The notes under the pieces are model-generated. The model searched no databases, was not told the origin of the DNA, and saw only the letters and a list, made by a program, of their open reading frames with translations. A program made the position numbers and the translations under genes. From Azoarcus sp. Aa7 (lineage in GTDB: Bacteria > Pseudomonadota > Gammaproteobacteria > Burkholderiales > Rhodocyclaceae): 64,000 nucleotides of DNA. The stretch lies in the NCBI RefSeq assembly GCF_014822185.1, contig NZ_QVLR01000103.1, positions 92,326 through 156,325 of the forward strand. Reading direction: 5' to 3'. This document shows, in pieces, positions 19,736-28,010 of this stretch (its first letter is position 1; each line of letters begins with the position of its first letter).

Positions 19736-20428
19736 TCAGGCCGGCGCGTCCATTGCGGTCGCGCCGCTGACCCACCCCGACAGACCGCTGGTCGCCACGG
19801 TGCACACGACCGCCTCCGCGATCTCCTGTTCGCTCGCGCCCGCGGTGCGCGCTCCCCTGATGTGCACCGCCGCGAGCGGGCTGTAGTCGGCGACCAGCAC
19901 CGCCACCAGCAGCAGCTCCGAGTACTTCGGCCCGAGTCGCGTCCCGTTGATGGTGCCCTCGCGCATCAGGTAATACGCGTCGGCTCCCAGCGGCAGCAGG
20001 CTGGCGAGCTTGCCCAGCGAGGGCGGCATCGAACCGAAATACGCGAGGAAGTTCTTCTCGGCTTCGCCGGGCGCCACATCGATTTCGCGCAGCGGCTCGT
20101 CCCCGCCCGTCTCGCCGGGATAGACGGCCTCGAGTGCGGCGATGAAGGACAGCGCCGCGCCCTCGCCGCGCACGCTGCTGAGCACGATCGCCGCCGACGA
20201 CGCCTCGTCGAAAGTCAGGCCCAGCTCCTTCGCGCGCGCGAGCTCGCGCGACGCCATCTCGCGATAACCCTTGGTGGTCGCTGCCACCGCGACGAACAAC
20301 ACCTTGATCCTCGCCGGCAGCGCGCCGTCCTCCTCGATCACCCGCCTGAAGCGCGCGTAGCCGCCCAGCGTGAGCGGCGCGATGCGCCTGAGCAGCGGCG
20401 AACCCAGCAACCGGTTTTGCGTGGTCAC
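19736..20428 (-). CDS. AhpD/carboxymuconolactone-decarboxylase-like protein, copy 2
   Basis: This 230-residue paralogue of the protein at 11338-12027 shares the same two-repeat layout (PARIKVLFVAVAATTKGYREM and YSELLLVAVLVADYSPLAAV) and the GEAEKNFLAYFGSMPPSL linker. It also lacks a CxxC pair and has only one cysteine (VVCTVAT), so thiol chemistry is even less likely than in copy 1. GTG 20428 is chosen because GGGGGGA precedes it and its length then matches the paralogue. It lies 94 bp after the aldehyde dehydrogenase, beyond a strong hairpin, and its stop abuts that of the TetR gene. Function unknown. Confidence 0.7.
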   Translation of the reverse strand: MTTQNRLLGSPLLRRIAPLTLGGYARFRRVIEEDGALPARIKVLFVAVAATTKGYREMASRELARAKELGLTFDEASSAAIVLSSVRGEGAALSFIAALEAVYPGETGGDEPLREIDVAPGEAEKNFLAYFGSMPPSLGKLASLLPLGADAYYLMREGTINGTRLGPKYSELLLVAVLVADYSPLAAVHIRGARTAGASEQEIAEAVVCTVATSGLSGWVSGATAMDAPA

Positions 20429-20465
20429 AACATCCCCCCGAAAGAAAGCGAAAGAAAGATTCAAC

Positions 20466-20497
20466 GCGGGTGCCGCGCGGTGAAGACCGGCACCCGC
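20466..20497 (-). terminator. Hairpin between aldehyde dehydrogenase and downstream gene
   Basis: GCGGGTGCCG at 20466-20475 pairs perfectly with CGGCACCCGC at 20488-20497 across a 12-base loop. It follows the stop of the leftward aldehyde dehydrogenase at 20523. There is no clear U-run, so it may attenuate and not fully terminate. Confidence 0.5.
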
Positions 20498-20522
20498 AAA
20501 GGCCCGAACGGGCCCGGGACGC

Positions 20523-22028
20523 CTAGTCGAGATTGAACCAGACGCTCTTGACGTGAGTGAACTCCTCGATCGACACCGCGCCGAGACTGCGGCCGAAGCC
20601 CGAAGCCTTCACCCCGCCGTAAGGGACCGATGTCTCGTTGAGCTGGTAGGCATTGACCCACACGGTGCCGACCTTGAGGCGCTGCGAGGCCCGGTGCGCA
20701 CGCACGACATCGCGCGTCCACACGCCTGCAGCCAGACCGAACTCGGTGGCGTTCGCGATCGCCCAAGCCTCGTCATCCGAGTCGAAGGGAATCACCGCCA
20801 TCACCGGGCCGAAGATCTCTTCCTGCGCGATGGTCATGTCGTTGCTCACCCCGGTGAAGATGGTGGGCTGGAAGAAATACCCGTCGGCATCATGCCGCCG
20901 GCCGCCGAGCGCGACGGTTGCACCCTCGGTCTTGCCGATCTCCACGTAGCGGCTGACCTGGTCGAGCTGCTGTTGCGAGATCACCGGGCCGACATGCGTG
21001 TCGGCGTCGAAGCACGAGCCGACCTTCAGCGCCCGCGACGCCTCGACCATGCGCGCGACGAACTCGTCGTGGATCGAACGGTGCACCAGCACGCGCGATC
21101 CCGCCGTGCAGATCTGCCCCGAATGGCCCCACACGGCCCACGCCGCAGCCATCGAGGCCCGTTCGATATCGGCATCCGCAAAGACCAGCTGCGGACTCTT
21201 GCCACCGAGCTCCAGCGACACGCGCTTCAGTCGGGCCGCCGCGGCAGCCTGGATGCGCTTGCCGGTCGCAACCGAACCGGTGAAGCTGATCGAATCGACC
21301 TCCGGATGATCCACCAGCGCAGCGCCGACGGTGTGGCCGAGCCCCTGCACGACGTTCACCACGCCCGCCGGCACGCCCGCCTCCATGCACAGCATGCCGA
21401 ACAGCAAGGCCGTCAGCGGCGTCTGCTCGGCCGGTTTGAGCACCACCGAGTTGCCGCACGCGAGCGGCGCAACCACCCCCAGCGACACGGCCGACGGGGC
21501 ATTCCACGGCATGATCACGCCGCAGACGCCGACCGGCTCGCGCACCTGCTGCACGACCAGATTCGAGCCGGTGGGCGACATCGCCCCCTCGATCTTGCTC
21601 GGCCAGCCGGCATAGTAGTTGGTGACGTCGATGCCGAACTGCACGAAGAAAGGCGTCTGCGCACGGATGATGCCGCCGTCGAGCATGTCGAGATCCATCA
21701 GCACCTCGCGGTGCTCCTCGAGCAGCGCACCGAGACGCCGCAGCACGGCCTCCTTCTTCATCGGCGGCAGGTTGCGCCAGCGACCGTCCTCGAAAGCCCT
21801 GCGCGCCGCCTGCGCCGCCCGGTCCACCTCGGCGACACCGCCGAGTGCCACGCGGACGAACTCCCGCCCGGTGTTGGGATCGATGACCGGCATCGTGGCG
21901 CCATCGGCGGAGAGCACCAACTCGCCATCGATCAGATGGCCGAGCCGCGTTTCCGTCAGAAAACGCCGGGTCCTTGGCGACAGGGCGTGATCGCCGACCG
22001 ACACCTTCCCGCTAACCGCATCATTCAT
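20523..22028 (-). CDS. NAD(P)-dependent aldehyde dehydrogenase
   Basis: This 501-residue enzyme has the aldehyde dehydrogenase fold throughout. The cofactor segment VIMPWNAPSAVSLG, the general-base glutamate in LELGGKSPQLVF and the nucleophilic cysteine in GHSGQICTAGSRVLVH are all present. It ends SIEEFTHVKSVW, like betaine/phenylacetaldehyde-type members. ATG 22028 is preferred over longer forms because GGAGGAG stands seven bases upstream. It would oxidise an aldehyde intermediate to the acid that the ligase activates, but the substrate is unknown. Its own strong promoter carries the regulon operator at 22184-22197. Confidence 0.92.
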   Translation of the reverse strand: MNDAVSGKVSVGDHALSPRTRRFLTETRLGHLIDGELVLSADGATMPVIDPNTGREFVRVALGGVAEVDRAAQAARRAFEDGRWRNLPPMKKEAVLRRLGALLEEHREVLMDLDMLDGGIIRAQTPFFVQFGIDVTNYYAGWPSKIEGAMSPTGSNLVVQQVREPVGVCGVIMPWNAPSAVSLGVVAPLACGNSVVLKPAEQTPLTALLFGMLCMEAGVPAGVVNVVQGLGHTVGAALVDHPEVDSISFTGSVATGKRIQAAAAARLKRVSLELGGKSPQLVFADADIERASMAAAWAVWGHSGQICTAGSRVLVHRSIHDEFVARMVEASRALKVGSCFDADTHVGPVISQQQLDQVSRYVEIGKTEGATVALGGRRHDADGYFFQPTIFTGVSNDMTIAQEEIFGPVMAVIPFDSDDEAWAIANATEFGLAAGVWTRDVVRAHRASQRLKVGTVWVNAYQLNETSVPYGGVKASGFGRSLGAVSIEEFTHVKSVWFNLD

Positions 22029-22183
22029 GCTTACTCCTCCAGTCGTCGTACGAAATGGCCAGACCCGCCCCGTGCCTGCACACGGGCCGGCCGGCCGGGC
22101 ATCCGCGCCCCCGCAGGCCCCTGCGGAACCGAACCGCGGCATCGCCCGGGCGCGAGAGGGCAGCGCACCACGAACAATGAAAC

Positions 22184-22233
22184 CGACCGGTCGGTCGATA
22201 GATGGATTATAACCCCCGCCGACGGGCTGTCAA
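22184..22233 (-). promoter_or_regulatory. Near-consensus promoter with downstream regulon operator, aldehyde dehydrogenase
   Basis: On the minus strand TTGACA (22228-22233) and a perfect TATAAT (22206-22211) are 16 bp apart. The operator CGACCG-GT-CGGTCG lies at 22184-22197, eight bases beyond the -10, covering the expected start site. The rest of 22029-22390 holds the leader and a second, rightward promoter; no gene is seen. Confidence 0.82.
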
Positions 22234-22333
22234 TGTCCCGCCGCAGCCGCCGAAGCCCGCCAAAACTTCATGCGGCCTCGCATCAATCGTCTTGGCGATA
22301 AAAACACAGTTCATTCAACATCAATACATTACG

Positions 22334-22364
22334 TTGACAATTTGATTGGTGCGGCGCACCATAC
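22334..22364 (+). promoter_or_regulatory. Possible promoter with a different palindrome, small gene 22391
   Basis: TTGACA at 22334-22339 is followed by the inverted repeat TGGTGC-GGC-GCACCA at 22347-22361 where the spacer and -10 should be; CCATAC (22359-22364) is a poor -10. The palindrome differs from the regulon operator, so another regulator may act here. It lies about 30 bp before the 97-residue gene. Confidence 0.45.
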
Positions 22365-22390
22365 AAACATTGATGACTGGAACTTTCACC

Positions 22391-22684
22391 ATGAATGCAC
22401 CGATGATACTGCCGTGGCTGGCAAGCAAGTGGGACGTCAGCCAGGAACGCACCCTGGCCCTGTGGCAACAGGCCTGCACCGACGCGCGCAGCGCCGTCGG
22501 ACCGGAGCCGTCGTCCGCGTACTGGGCTCACGCCAAGAGCCGCTGGATCGACCTCCTCGACCAGGAAGTGATCGCCCGCTATCCGGTGATCGAGACGCCG
22601 TGGATCATGATCCACCTCAACCTGCTGCGCCTGGTTGCCACTGTACGCTTCTGGTTCAACGCGCGCGGCCCCCGCTTCGCCTGA
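22391..22684 (+). CDS. Hypothetical 97-residue protein
   Basis: The frame from ATG 22391 encodes 97 residues rich in tryptophan (about six) and aromatic residues, beginning MNAPMILPWLASKWDVSQE and ending in an amphipathic or hydrophobic helix around WIMIHLNLLRLVATVRFWF. I do not recognise a family; the helical, W-rich, phasin-like look is only an impression. A weak GGAA lies upstream. It stands alone between the leftward aldehyde dehydrogenase and the rightward MDR gene, has its own palindrome-bearing upstream region, and is followed by a strong hairpin, which supports it as a real transcription unit. Confidence 0.55.
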   Translation: MNAPMILPWLASKWDVSQERTLALWQQACTDARSAVGPEPSSAYWAHAKSRWIDLLDQEVIARYPVIETPWIMIHLNLLRLVATVRFWFNARGPRFA

Positions 22685-22693
22685 ACCACCGCC

Positions 22694-22730
22694 GCGGGCG
22701 GGCAGGCCCTGCGGGGCATCGCCCGCCCGC
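22694..22730 (+). terminator. Strong hairpin after the 97-residue gene
   Basis: GCGGGCGGGC at 22694-22703 pairs perfectly with GCCCGCCCGC at 22721-22730. It begins 9 bases after the stop codon at 22684. No U-tract follows, so a Rho-independent role is likely but not certain. Confidence 0.55.
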
Positions 22731-22830
22731 GTCCGCGCAGGCCCCTGCCCCACCGGGCCCGATACGCTTCTGAAATCCGACATACCGGTTTCTCCCGGGG
22801 CGTCACACACTCCTTCGCCGCTTCGTGACA

Positions 22831-22850
22831 TAATATCGACCGTCCGGTCG
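22831..22850 (+). promoter_or_regulatory. Regulon operator upstream of MDR oxidoreductase
   Basis: CGACCG-TC-CGGTCG spans 22837-22850. TAATAT at 22831-22836 directly upstream is a good -10, but no convincing -35 is found 17 bp earlier. The MDR gene starts at 22926. The site is the sixth-base T variant shared with the operator at 27718. Confidence 0.65.
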
Positions 22851-22925
22851 GGCGCATGCGCGGAACGGACGCCCGTTACGCCGCAACGGCGTCACGCATC
22901 GAACACCCCTTCAGGAGGAGATCCC

Positions 22926-23945
22926 ATGACCCGCGGCGAAAACAGGCAAATCCTGCTGCAACGAAGACCGGACGGCGCACTGCGCGAAAGCGACTTCGCG
23001 CTCGTCGCCTCCCCCATGCCGGAAATCCGGGCGGGCCAGTTTCTGCTCAGGAATGCGTGCTTTTCGCTCGACGCCGGTTTCCGCAAGTGGATGAACGCGG
23101 GCGCCGACGACAACTACCTCAGCGCGATGGCGCTGGACGCGCCGGTGCAAAGCATCGTGCTGGGCCATGTAACGGAGTCGCTGCACGCGGACTTTCCCGT
23201 GGGCAGCCTCGTACTGGCGCGCGCGTCATGGGAAGAGTTCAGCGCGCTGGACGGTTCGGACTTTGCGCAAAAACTCGAACACGACGGCAGCTTCCCTCTG
23301 CACGAATTCGTCGCCACGCTCGGCCCCACAGGCATGACCGCCTATTTCGGCCTGCTCGACGTCGGCCGGCCGCGCGCCGGCGACACCGTGCTGGTGAGTG
23401 CGGCCGGCGGCGCGGTCGGATCGGTGGTCGGCCAGATCGCGAAAATTCTCGGCTGCCGCACCGTCGGCATCACCAGTTCGCCCGAAAAGTGCCGCTGGCT
23501 CACCGACGAGCTCGGCTACGATGCCGCCATCAACCACCGCGATCCCGCGGGTCTCGCCGCCGCCATGCGCGAGACGATGCCGGACGGTTTCGACGTGTAT
23601 TTCGACAACGTCGGCGGCGCGATGCTCGACGAGGCCGTCCGGCACATGAAGCTCGGTGCGCGCGTGGTGCTGTGCGGCGCCATCGCCGACTACGACCACA
23701 ACGACCGCGAATCCGGCATGTTCCACATGTGGGAGTTCATCGTCAAACGCGCGAGCGCCGCCGGCTTCATGTTCTCCGACTACGTCGCGCGCTACCCGGA
23801 GGCGGTGCGCGACCTGTCGCAGTGGCTGCGCGACGGCCGGCTGAAGAGCGTCGTCGACATCCGCCACGGCATCGCCGAGACGCCGAAGGCGTTTTGCGAC
23901 ATGCTCTCCGGTGCCAGCCGCGGCAAGTGCATCGTCCAGCTGTAA
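22926..23945 (+). CDS. NADP-dependent MDR oxidoreductase (CurA/PTGR type)
   Basis: This zinc-free medium-chain reductase has 339 residues. It contains GPTGMTAYFGLLDVG and the cofactor loop AAGGAVGSVVGQIAK near residue 157, followed by a YFDNVGGAMLDEAV stretch typical of leukotriene B4 dehydrogenase/prostaglandin reductase enzymes. Those reduce alpha,beta double bonds of enones. No catalytic zinc ligands are seen. The start has AGGAGGAGA six bases upstream. It is a single-gene unit under the operator at 22837-22850, with a hairpin after its stop. It may reduce an enone or act in reverse as a ketone desaturase in ring breakdown. Confidence 0.85.
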   Translation: MTRGENRQILLQRRPDGALRESDFALVASPMPEIRAGQFLLRNACFSLDAGFRKWMNAGADDNYLSAMALDAPVQSIVLGHVTESLHADFPVGSLVLARASWEEFSALDGSDFAQKLEHDGSFPLHEFVATLGPTGMTAYFGLLDVGRPRAGDTVLVSAAGGAVGSVVGQIAKILGCRTVGITSSPEKCRWLTDELGYDAAINHRDPAGLAAAMRETMPDGFDVYFDNVGGAMLDEAVRHMKLGARVVLCGAIADYDHNDRESGMFHMWEFIVKRASAAGFMFSDYVARYPEAVRDLSQWLRDGRLKSVVDIRHGIAETPKAFCDMLSGASRGKCIVQL

Positions 23946-23960
23946 GCGTACCGGAAGCGG

Positions 23961-23987
23961 CGCCGCGACCCTCTGCGGGCCGCGGCG
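23961..23987. terminator. Hairpin between convergent genes
   Basis: CGCCGCG (23961-23967) and CGCGGCG (23981-23987) form a stem between the MDR stop at 23945 and the end of the leftward SnoaL gene at 24006. It could serve both directions. There is no clear U-tract. Confidence 0.4.
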
Positions 23988-24005
23988 TCAGGCGTCAGGC
24001 GTTCG

Positions 24006-24458
24006 CTATTCCGCGCCGGTCGTGCCGAGTCCGATATCGCCGGCCGTCTGGAACATCGCCAGCTCGCGATGCACGATGCGCCATCCCTCGGGGCGACGCT
24101 CCAGCCGGTCGCTGTACTCCCCCCACACGGTCATGGTCTGCGCTGCCAGCGCCCCCAGGCCGACATGGATCGCCTGCAGATAGCATTTCGCCGTCGCCTT
24201 GTCGCCATTGATGGCGATGCGGAAATTCCCCAGCAAGTGCTGGGTTCGCCCGCAGGTCTGCAGCACACCGGAAATCATGTCGCGAATCGCCTCGCGGCTG
24301 GAGAAATCGCCGATCCCCTGATACCACGCCGTCGCCTCGGGCACGAAGACCTCGTCGAGGCCCGCCCAGTCATGCTCGTCCAGCGCCAGCGCATAGCGCA
24401 CCAGCACGCGCTCGATGCGCTTCTCTTCGAGCAGGGTTTCCACGGTCACGTCTGTCAT
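24006..24458 (-). CDS. SnoaL/NTF2-like protein
   Basis: This 150-residue protein has the SnoaL_4 pattern: IERVLVRYALALDEHDWAG, VFVPEATAWY, then the strand pair GRTQHLLGNFRIAIN and the end GWRIVHRELAMF. An Asp/His pair (LDEHDW and TQHLLG) sits where catalytic residues lie in scytalone-dehydratase or isomerase relatives. It may dehydrate or isomerise a cyclic intermediate. It is the last gene of the leftward operon that starts at 27632, placed 23 bp after an SDR. Its similarity to the SnoaL protein at 2168-2581 is low, so they probably act on different intermediates. Confidence 0.75.
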   Translation of the reverse strand: MTDVTVETLLEEKRIERVLVRYALALDEHDWAGLDEVFVPEATAWYQGIGDFSSREAIRDMISGVLQTCGRTQHLLGNFRIAINGDKATAKCYLQAIHVGLGALAAQTMTVWGEYSDRLERRPEGWRIVHRELAMFQTAGDIGLGTTGAE

Positions 24459-24481
24459 GGTTGCAAGTCCCTTTCGCTGTG

Positions 24482-25243
24482 TCAGAACAGGGTGAAGCCG
24501 CCGTCCACGGCGACGGTATTGCCGTGAATGAAGCTCGCGTCGTCGCTGGCGAGGAAGGCGACCACCGCGGCCACCTCCTCGGGACGTCCCGGCCTGCCGG
24601 AAGGCGCACGCAGCTGCTTCTGAAAGTCGGCGCTGGCCTCGACAAATTCCTTGGGCATATTCTCGATCATCGGCGTCATGATCACGCCCGGCGCGATCGC
24701 CACGGCGCGGATGTTCTGCTGACCGTATTCATAGGCGATCTCCTTGGTGATCCCCACGACCGCGTGCTTGGCCGCGGTGTATTCGATGCCCGCGGTCGTG
24801 GCGATCAGCCCGGCCGTCGACGCGATGTTGATGATCACGCCGCCGCCCTGCTTGAGCATCTGGGGAATCGCCTCGCGGCAGAAGAAGAAGATGCTCTTGA
24901 GGTTCACGTTGAGCACGCGGTCCCAGGATTCATCGCTCACTTCCGCCGTCTTGACGAATTCGCCGACGATGCCGGCGTTGTTCACCAGCACGTCGATGGC
25001 GCCGAAGGTCGCGACGGTATCGTGCGCGACCCGCGCCACGTCCTCGCGCCGCGCCACGTCCGCCTGCATGGCGACCGCCTCGCCCCGCTCCGCCGCAATG
25101 GCGGCCACCGTGTCGCGCGCCGCCGCCAGGTTGAGGTCGGCCACCACCACGCGCGCACCGTCGCGCGCGAGGCGGATGCACATCGCGCGGCCGAGGCCCG
25201 AGCCGCCGCCGGTCACGATCGCCACCTTGTTCTGCAGTTTCAC
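24482..25243 (-). CDS. Short-chain dehydrogenase/reductase
   Basis: This 253-residue SDR has TGGGSGLG at residue 12, an acidic residue after the second strand (VVVADLN, favouring NAD), NNAG, IASTAG and YTAAK. It ends HGNTVAVDGGFTLF as the family does. GTG 25243 is chosen because GAGGAGACGACA stands just before it; ATG 25264 in the same frame has no binding site. It lies between the zinc alcohol dehydrogenase and the SnoaL gene. An NAD-linked oxidation of a ring or side-chain hydroxyl is the likely job. Confidence 0.87.
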   Translation of the reverse strand: MKLQNKVAIVTGGGSGLGRAMCIRLARDGARVVVADLNLAAARDTVAAIAAERGEAVAMQADVARREDVARVAHDTVATFGAIDVLVNNAGIVGEFVKTAEVSDESWDRVLNVNLKSIFFFCREAIPQMLKQGGGVIINIASTAGLIATTAGIEYTAAKHAVVGITKEIAYEYGQQNIRAVAIAPGVIMTPMIENMPKEFVEASADFQKQLRAPSGRPGRPEEVAAVVAFLASDDASFIHGNTVAVDGGFTLF

Positions 25244-25326
25244 TGTCGTCTCCTCGCTGTTCATGAATTTCCGCGCCCGGTCCGCACCGTCCGGCATCCG
25301 GCCGGTACGGCAGCCGCGGCGAAACC

Positions 25327-26376
25327 TCAGTTCAGGCCGGGCACGAGCACGCCGCGCCCGTGCACCTTGCCCGCGCGCATGTCCTGCAACACGCGCGGCC
25401 CGTCTTCGATGCCGAAATAGTGGGCGTCGACCTGGATGCGCCCGTATTGCGCCAGCGCGATGACTTCCAGCAGCTCCGCACGCGAACCCCACAAGGGCGT
25501 GCATACCGAGCAGCCGAAAGGCAGGGTCATCTGGCTCAACTGGAGGACGCCGCCGCCCACGCCGACCACGGTGAGCTGGCTGTTGCGTCCGACCAGCTGC
25601 ACGGCCAGGTCGAGCGTCGGCTGCAGGCCGACGAAGTCCAGCACCAGCGCCGCCCGGCGCGGCCCGCAGAAGGCGCGGATGGTCTCGGCCGCCTGCGCGC
25701 CGTTGCGCGAATTCACGACGAGGTCGGCGCCGAGCTGGCGCGCGTGTTCGAGGCGCCCGTCGTCGAGGTCCACCGCGACGATGCGCGACCCGCACATCAC
25801 CCGCAACAACTGGACCGCCATGTGGCCGAGGCCGCCGACACCGATCACCACCACGTTGGCGTCCGGCGTCAGCAGCGGCAGGGCGCGCTTGATGGCGTGG
25901 TACGGTGTCAGTGCCGCATCGGTGAGCGGCGCGGCGGCGCGCGGGTCGAGCGAACCCAGCGGCACCAGCAGCCGCGGCGACGGCACGAGCATGTATTCGG
26001 CCATGCCGCCGTCGAGACCGAAGCCGCCACCGGCCTGCGGGACGTCGTCGGCGTTCTCGCAGTAGTTTTCCATCGACGACTGGCACGGGCGGCAATGGCC
26101 GCAGCCCCAGTAGCCGTACACCGCCACCGGGTCGCCCTCGCGCAGGCCCTGCACCCCCGCCCCCCACGCCGCCACCCAGCCGGCATTTTCGTGACCGAGC
26201 GTGAACGCGGGCTTGCTGCCCGCGCCCTGTGCGCCATGGTCCAGCACATGCAGGTCGGAATGGCACACCCCGGCGCCACCGATTTTCACCAGAACCTCGC
26301 CCGGCCCGGGGATGGGCACCGGCACGTCTTCCACGACCGGCGGGAGCCCTGCCCCGACATAACGGAGTGCTTTCAT
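25327..26376 (-). CDS. Zinc-dependent alcohol dehydrogenase
   Basis: This medium-chain alcohol dehydrogenase has 349 residues. The catalytic zinc site is visible as GVCHSDLHVLD (Cys, Asp-like partner) and GHENAGW, and the structural zinc loop as CGHCRPCQSSMENYC. The NAD fold is VVVIGVGGLGHMAVQLLR, with VAVDLDD giving the acidic residue that favours NAD. It would oxidise a primary or secondary alcohol, perhaps feeding the aldehyde dehydrogenase at 20523-22028. It lies 22 bp after the SRPBCC gene in the leftward operon. It also resembles enzymes of cyclohexanol-type alcohol oxidation, but the substrate cannot be fixed. Confidence 0.9.
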   Translation of the reverse strand: MKALRYVGAGLPPVVEDVPVPIPGPGEVLVKIGGAGVCHSDLHVLDHGAQGAGSKPAFTLGHENAGWVAAWGAGVQGLREGDPVAVYGYWGCGHCRPCQSSMENYCENADDVPQAGGGFGLDGGMAEYMLVPSPRLLVPLGSLDPRAAAPLTDAALTPYHAIKRALPLLTPDANVVVIGVGGLGHMAVQLLRVMCGSRIVAVDLDDGRLEHARQLGADLVVNSRNGAQAAETIRAFCGPRRAALVLDFVGLQPTLDLAVQLVGRNSQLTVVGVGGGVLQLSQMTLPFGCSVCTPLWGSRAELLEVIALAQYGRIQVDAHYFGIEDGPRVLQDMRAGKVHGRGVLVPGLN

Positions 26377-26398
26377 GTTCGTCTCCTGGCCGGGGCCA

Positions 26399-26854
26399 TC
26401 ACTGACCGGCGCGGCGGGTCACGGCGGCCGCAAGGCCCGCGAACATCAACTCGTAGGCGATGCGCAACCACGCCTCGGCATCGTCGGGCTTGCCCGATTC
26501 GGTCATGAACTCGCTCGCATAGTTGAGGCGGGAACGGTCGTCCGGGAGCGCCTCGATGCGGCCGGTGGCCTGGTAGTGCGTGATCCCCATCGGCTTGTTG
26601 CCGACGATCGACAGGCTGTAGGTGAGCTTCGCCGGATCGAGGGCATCGAGCCGCTCCGAGACGGGCGCATCGTAGCCCTTGTTGTAGATGTGGCGGATCA
26701 TGCCGACGCCCTCGCCTTCCATATCCACCCGGTCGATCTGCACGGCCGGGTCGTGCCTCGGCCACCAGCGTTCGATGTGGGCGAAGTCCTGCAGGAAGTC
26801 CCACAGCACCGCGGCGGGGGCATCGAACTCGTGACTCGTGGCGATCTTGTACAT
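26399..26854 (-). CDS. SRPBCC (START/Bet v1-like) protein
   Basis: This 151-residue protein has the SRPBCC/polyketide-cyclase helix-grip fold: a first strand TSHEFDAPAAVLWDFLQDF, a W-containing loop (IERWWPRHDP), antiparallel strands and a long C-terminal helix EAWLRIAYELMFAGLAAAV. Members bind hydrophobic ligands and some are cyclases or aromatases. ATG 26854 is chosen because GAGGAAGCC stands upstream and the domain starts directly. It lies between two dehydrogenases of the leftward operon, so a carrier or isomerase role for a hydrophobic intermediate is inferred. Confidence 0.7.
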   Translation of the reverse strand: MYKIATSHEFDAPAAVLWDFLQDFAHIERWWPRHDPAVQIDRVDMEGEGVGMIRHIYNKGYDAPVSERLDALDPAKLTYSLSIVGNKPMGITHYQATGRIEALPDDRSRLNYASEFMTESGKPDDAEAWLRIAYELMFAGLAAAVTRRAGQ

Positions 26855-26912
26855 GGTTGTCGGCTTCCTCAAGAATGGTTTGGACGGCATGACCGATGGT
26901 CCGCGGTCCGGC

Positions 26913-27632
26913 TCAAGCCGCACCACCGATGACGCTCGACGCGTTGTCGAGCACGATCTGGGCGCCATTGACGTGGCGCGACTCGTCGGAGGCGAGGAAC
27001 AGCACCATGTTGGCGACGTCCTCGGGCTGACCGATGCCGGGAACGCCCTGTCCGGTCACCGCTTCGAGCAGGGGCGTGGAGATCATGCCGGGAAGGATCG
27101 CGTTGCAGCGCACCGGGTAGTTCTTGTCGCGGCAGTGCGCGGCGATGGTATGCGTCATCGCCGCGATGGCGCCCTTGGCCGCCGCATAGGTAATGACGCC
27201 GGGAAAACCGCGGATGGCCGACAGCGACGAGATGTTGATGATCGAGCCGCCACGCGCCTTCATCGCGGCGATGGCCTGTTTGCAGCCGAGGAAGGTGCCC
27301 TCGGCATGGATCGCGTTGAGCAGACGGTACTGCTCCAGCGTGGCGGTCTCGATGTCTGCCGGCACGACGATGCCGGCGTTGTTGACGAGAATGTCGAGGT
27401 GGCCGTAGCGGTCGAGGGTGTGCGCCGCGACCGCCTGCCAGTCGGCCTCGCTGCGCACGTCATGACGCAGGAAGTCGCAGTCCAGTTCGCGCGCGAGTGC
27501 GCGTCCGGCTTCCTCGCTGACGTCGGTGACGACGACTTTCGCGCCTTCCCGCGCAAGTACGACCGCATCCGCCCGTCCCAGTCCCGAAGCGCCCCCCGTG
27601 ATGATTGCCACCTTGCCGCTGACACGTCCCAT
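26913..27632 (-). CDS. Short-chain dehydrogenase/reductase
   Basis: This 239-residue SDR is the first gene of the leftward operon. It has TGGASGLG, VVVTDVS (acidic, NAD-type), NNAG, ISSLSA and YAAAK. ATG 27632 has GGGGGAAGC before it. The C-terminus reads NGAQIVLDNASSVIGGAA, in which the usual VDGG is replaced by LDNA, a small deviation in the segment that shapes the substrate pocket. It is divergent from the molybdoenzyme gene at 28011, and the 378-bp gap holds two regulon operators. A very long open frame antisense to the molybdoenzyme continues from this gene but is not coding. Confidence 0.87.
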   Translation of the reverse strand: MGRVSGKVAIITGGASGLGRADAVVLAREGAKVVVTDVSEEAGRALARELDCDFLRHDVRSEADWQAVAAHTLDRYGHLDILVNNAGIVVPADIETATLEQYRLLNAIHAEGTFLGCKQAIAAMKARGGSIINISSLSAIRGFPGVITYAAAKGAIAAMTHTIAAHCRDKNYPVRCNAILPGMISTPLLEAVTGQGVPGIGQPEDVANMVLFLASDESRHVNGAQIVLDNASSVIGGAA

Positions 27633-27709
27633 TTGCTTCCCCCGTGTGGTCTCTCGAGTGTGCCCGGCGACGGATTGCGAGCGCTGCCCGGTCCCGGGAT
27701 TCGATGGAC

Positions 27710-27739
27710 AGAATATCCGACCGTCCGGTCGGCCGTCCA
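27710..27739 (-). promoter_or_regulatory. Promoter with regulon operator in the spacer, leftward SDR operon
   Basis: On the minus strand TGGACG (27734-27739) and TATTCT (27710-27715) are 18 bp apart. CGACCG-TC-CGGTCG at 27718-27731 fills the spacer, two bases after the -35. The -35 is weaker than at other sites of the regulon. Confidence 0.65.
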
Positions 27740-27807
27740 CAGGATTCGCCTGTGCAGTGCACAAGAAACAGGATAGGCTGTTTTTCTCGCAAACGTCCCG
27801 TGGCATC

Positions 27808-27836
27808 TTGACGTCCGACCGGACGGTCGATACACT
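27808..27836 (+). promoter_or_regulatory. Promoter with regulon operator in the spacer, molybdoenzyme
   Basis: TTGACG (27808-27813) and TACACT (27831-27836) are 17 bp apart, and CGACCG-GA-CGGTCG sits at 27816-27829 with two bases before and one after. It is divergent from the promoter at 27710-27739. A leader of about 165 nt precedes the ATG at 28011. Confidence 0.82.
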
Positions 27837-28010
27837 TCGTCGCAACCTGGAATTCGTGTCTTTCCGAGAACCCCCCGGAGCAGCAGCGACAGCTTCCGGA
27901 CGGGACAGACGGTCTTCCCTCCGCACGTCGGCCGTACGTGCGGAACGTCCGCCCTGCGCCGCGCCCCGTGATGCTCCATGCACCGCCGATCCACCACAGG
28001 AGACAGCCGC

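Noticed and set aside
22283..22831. Minus-strand frame of 182 codons opposite the 97-residue gene
   Set aside because: It runs through a hairpin and an operator region, has no ribosome binding site and no domain.
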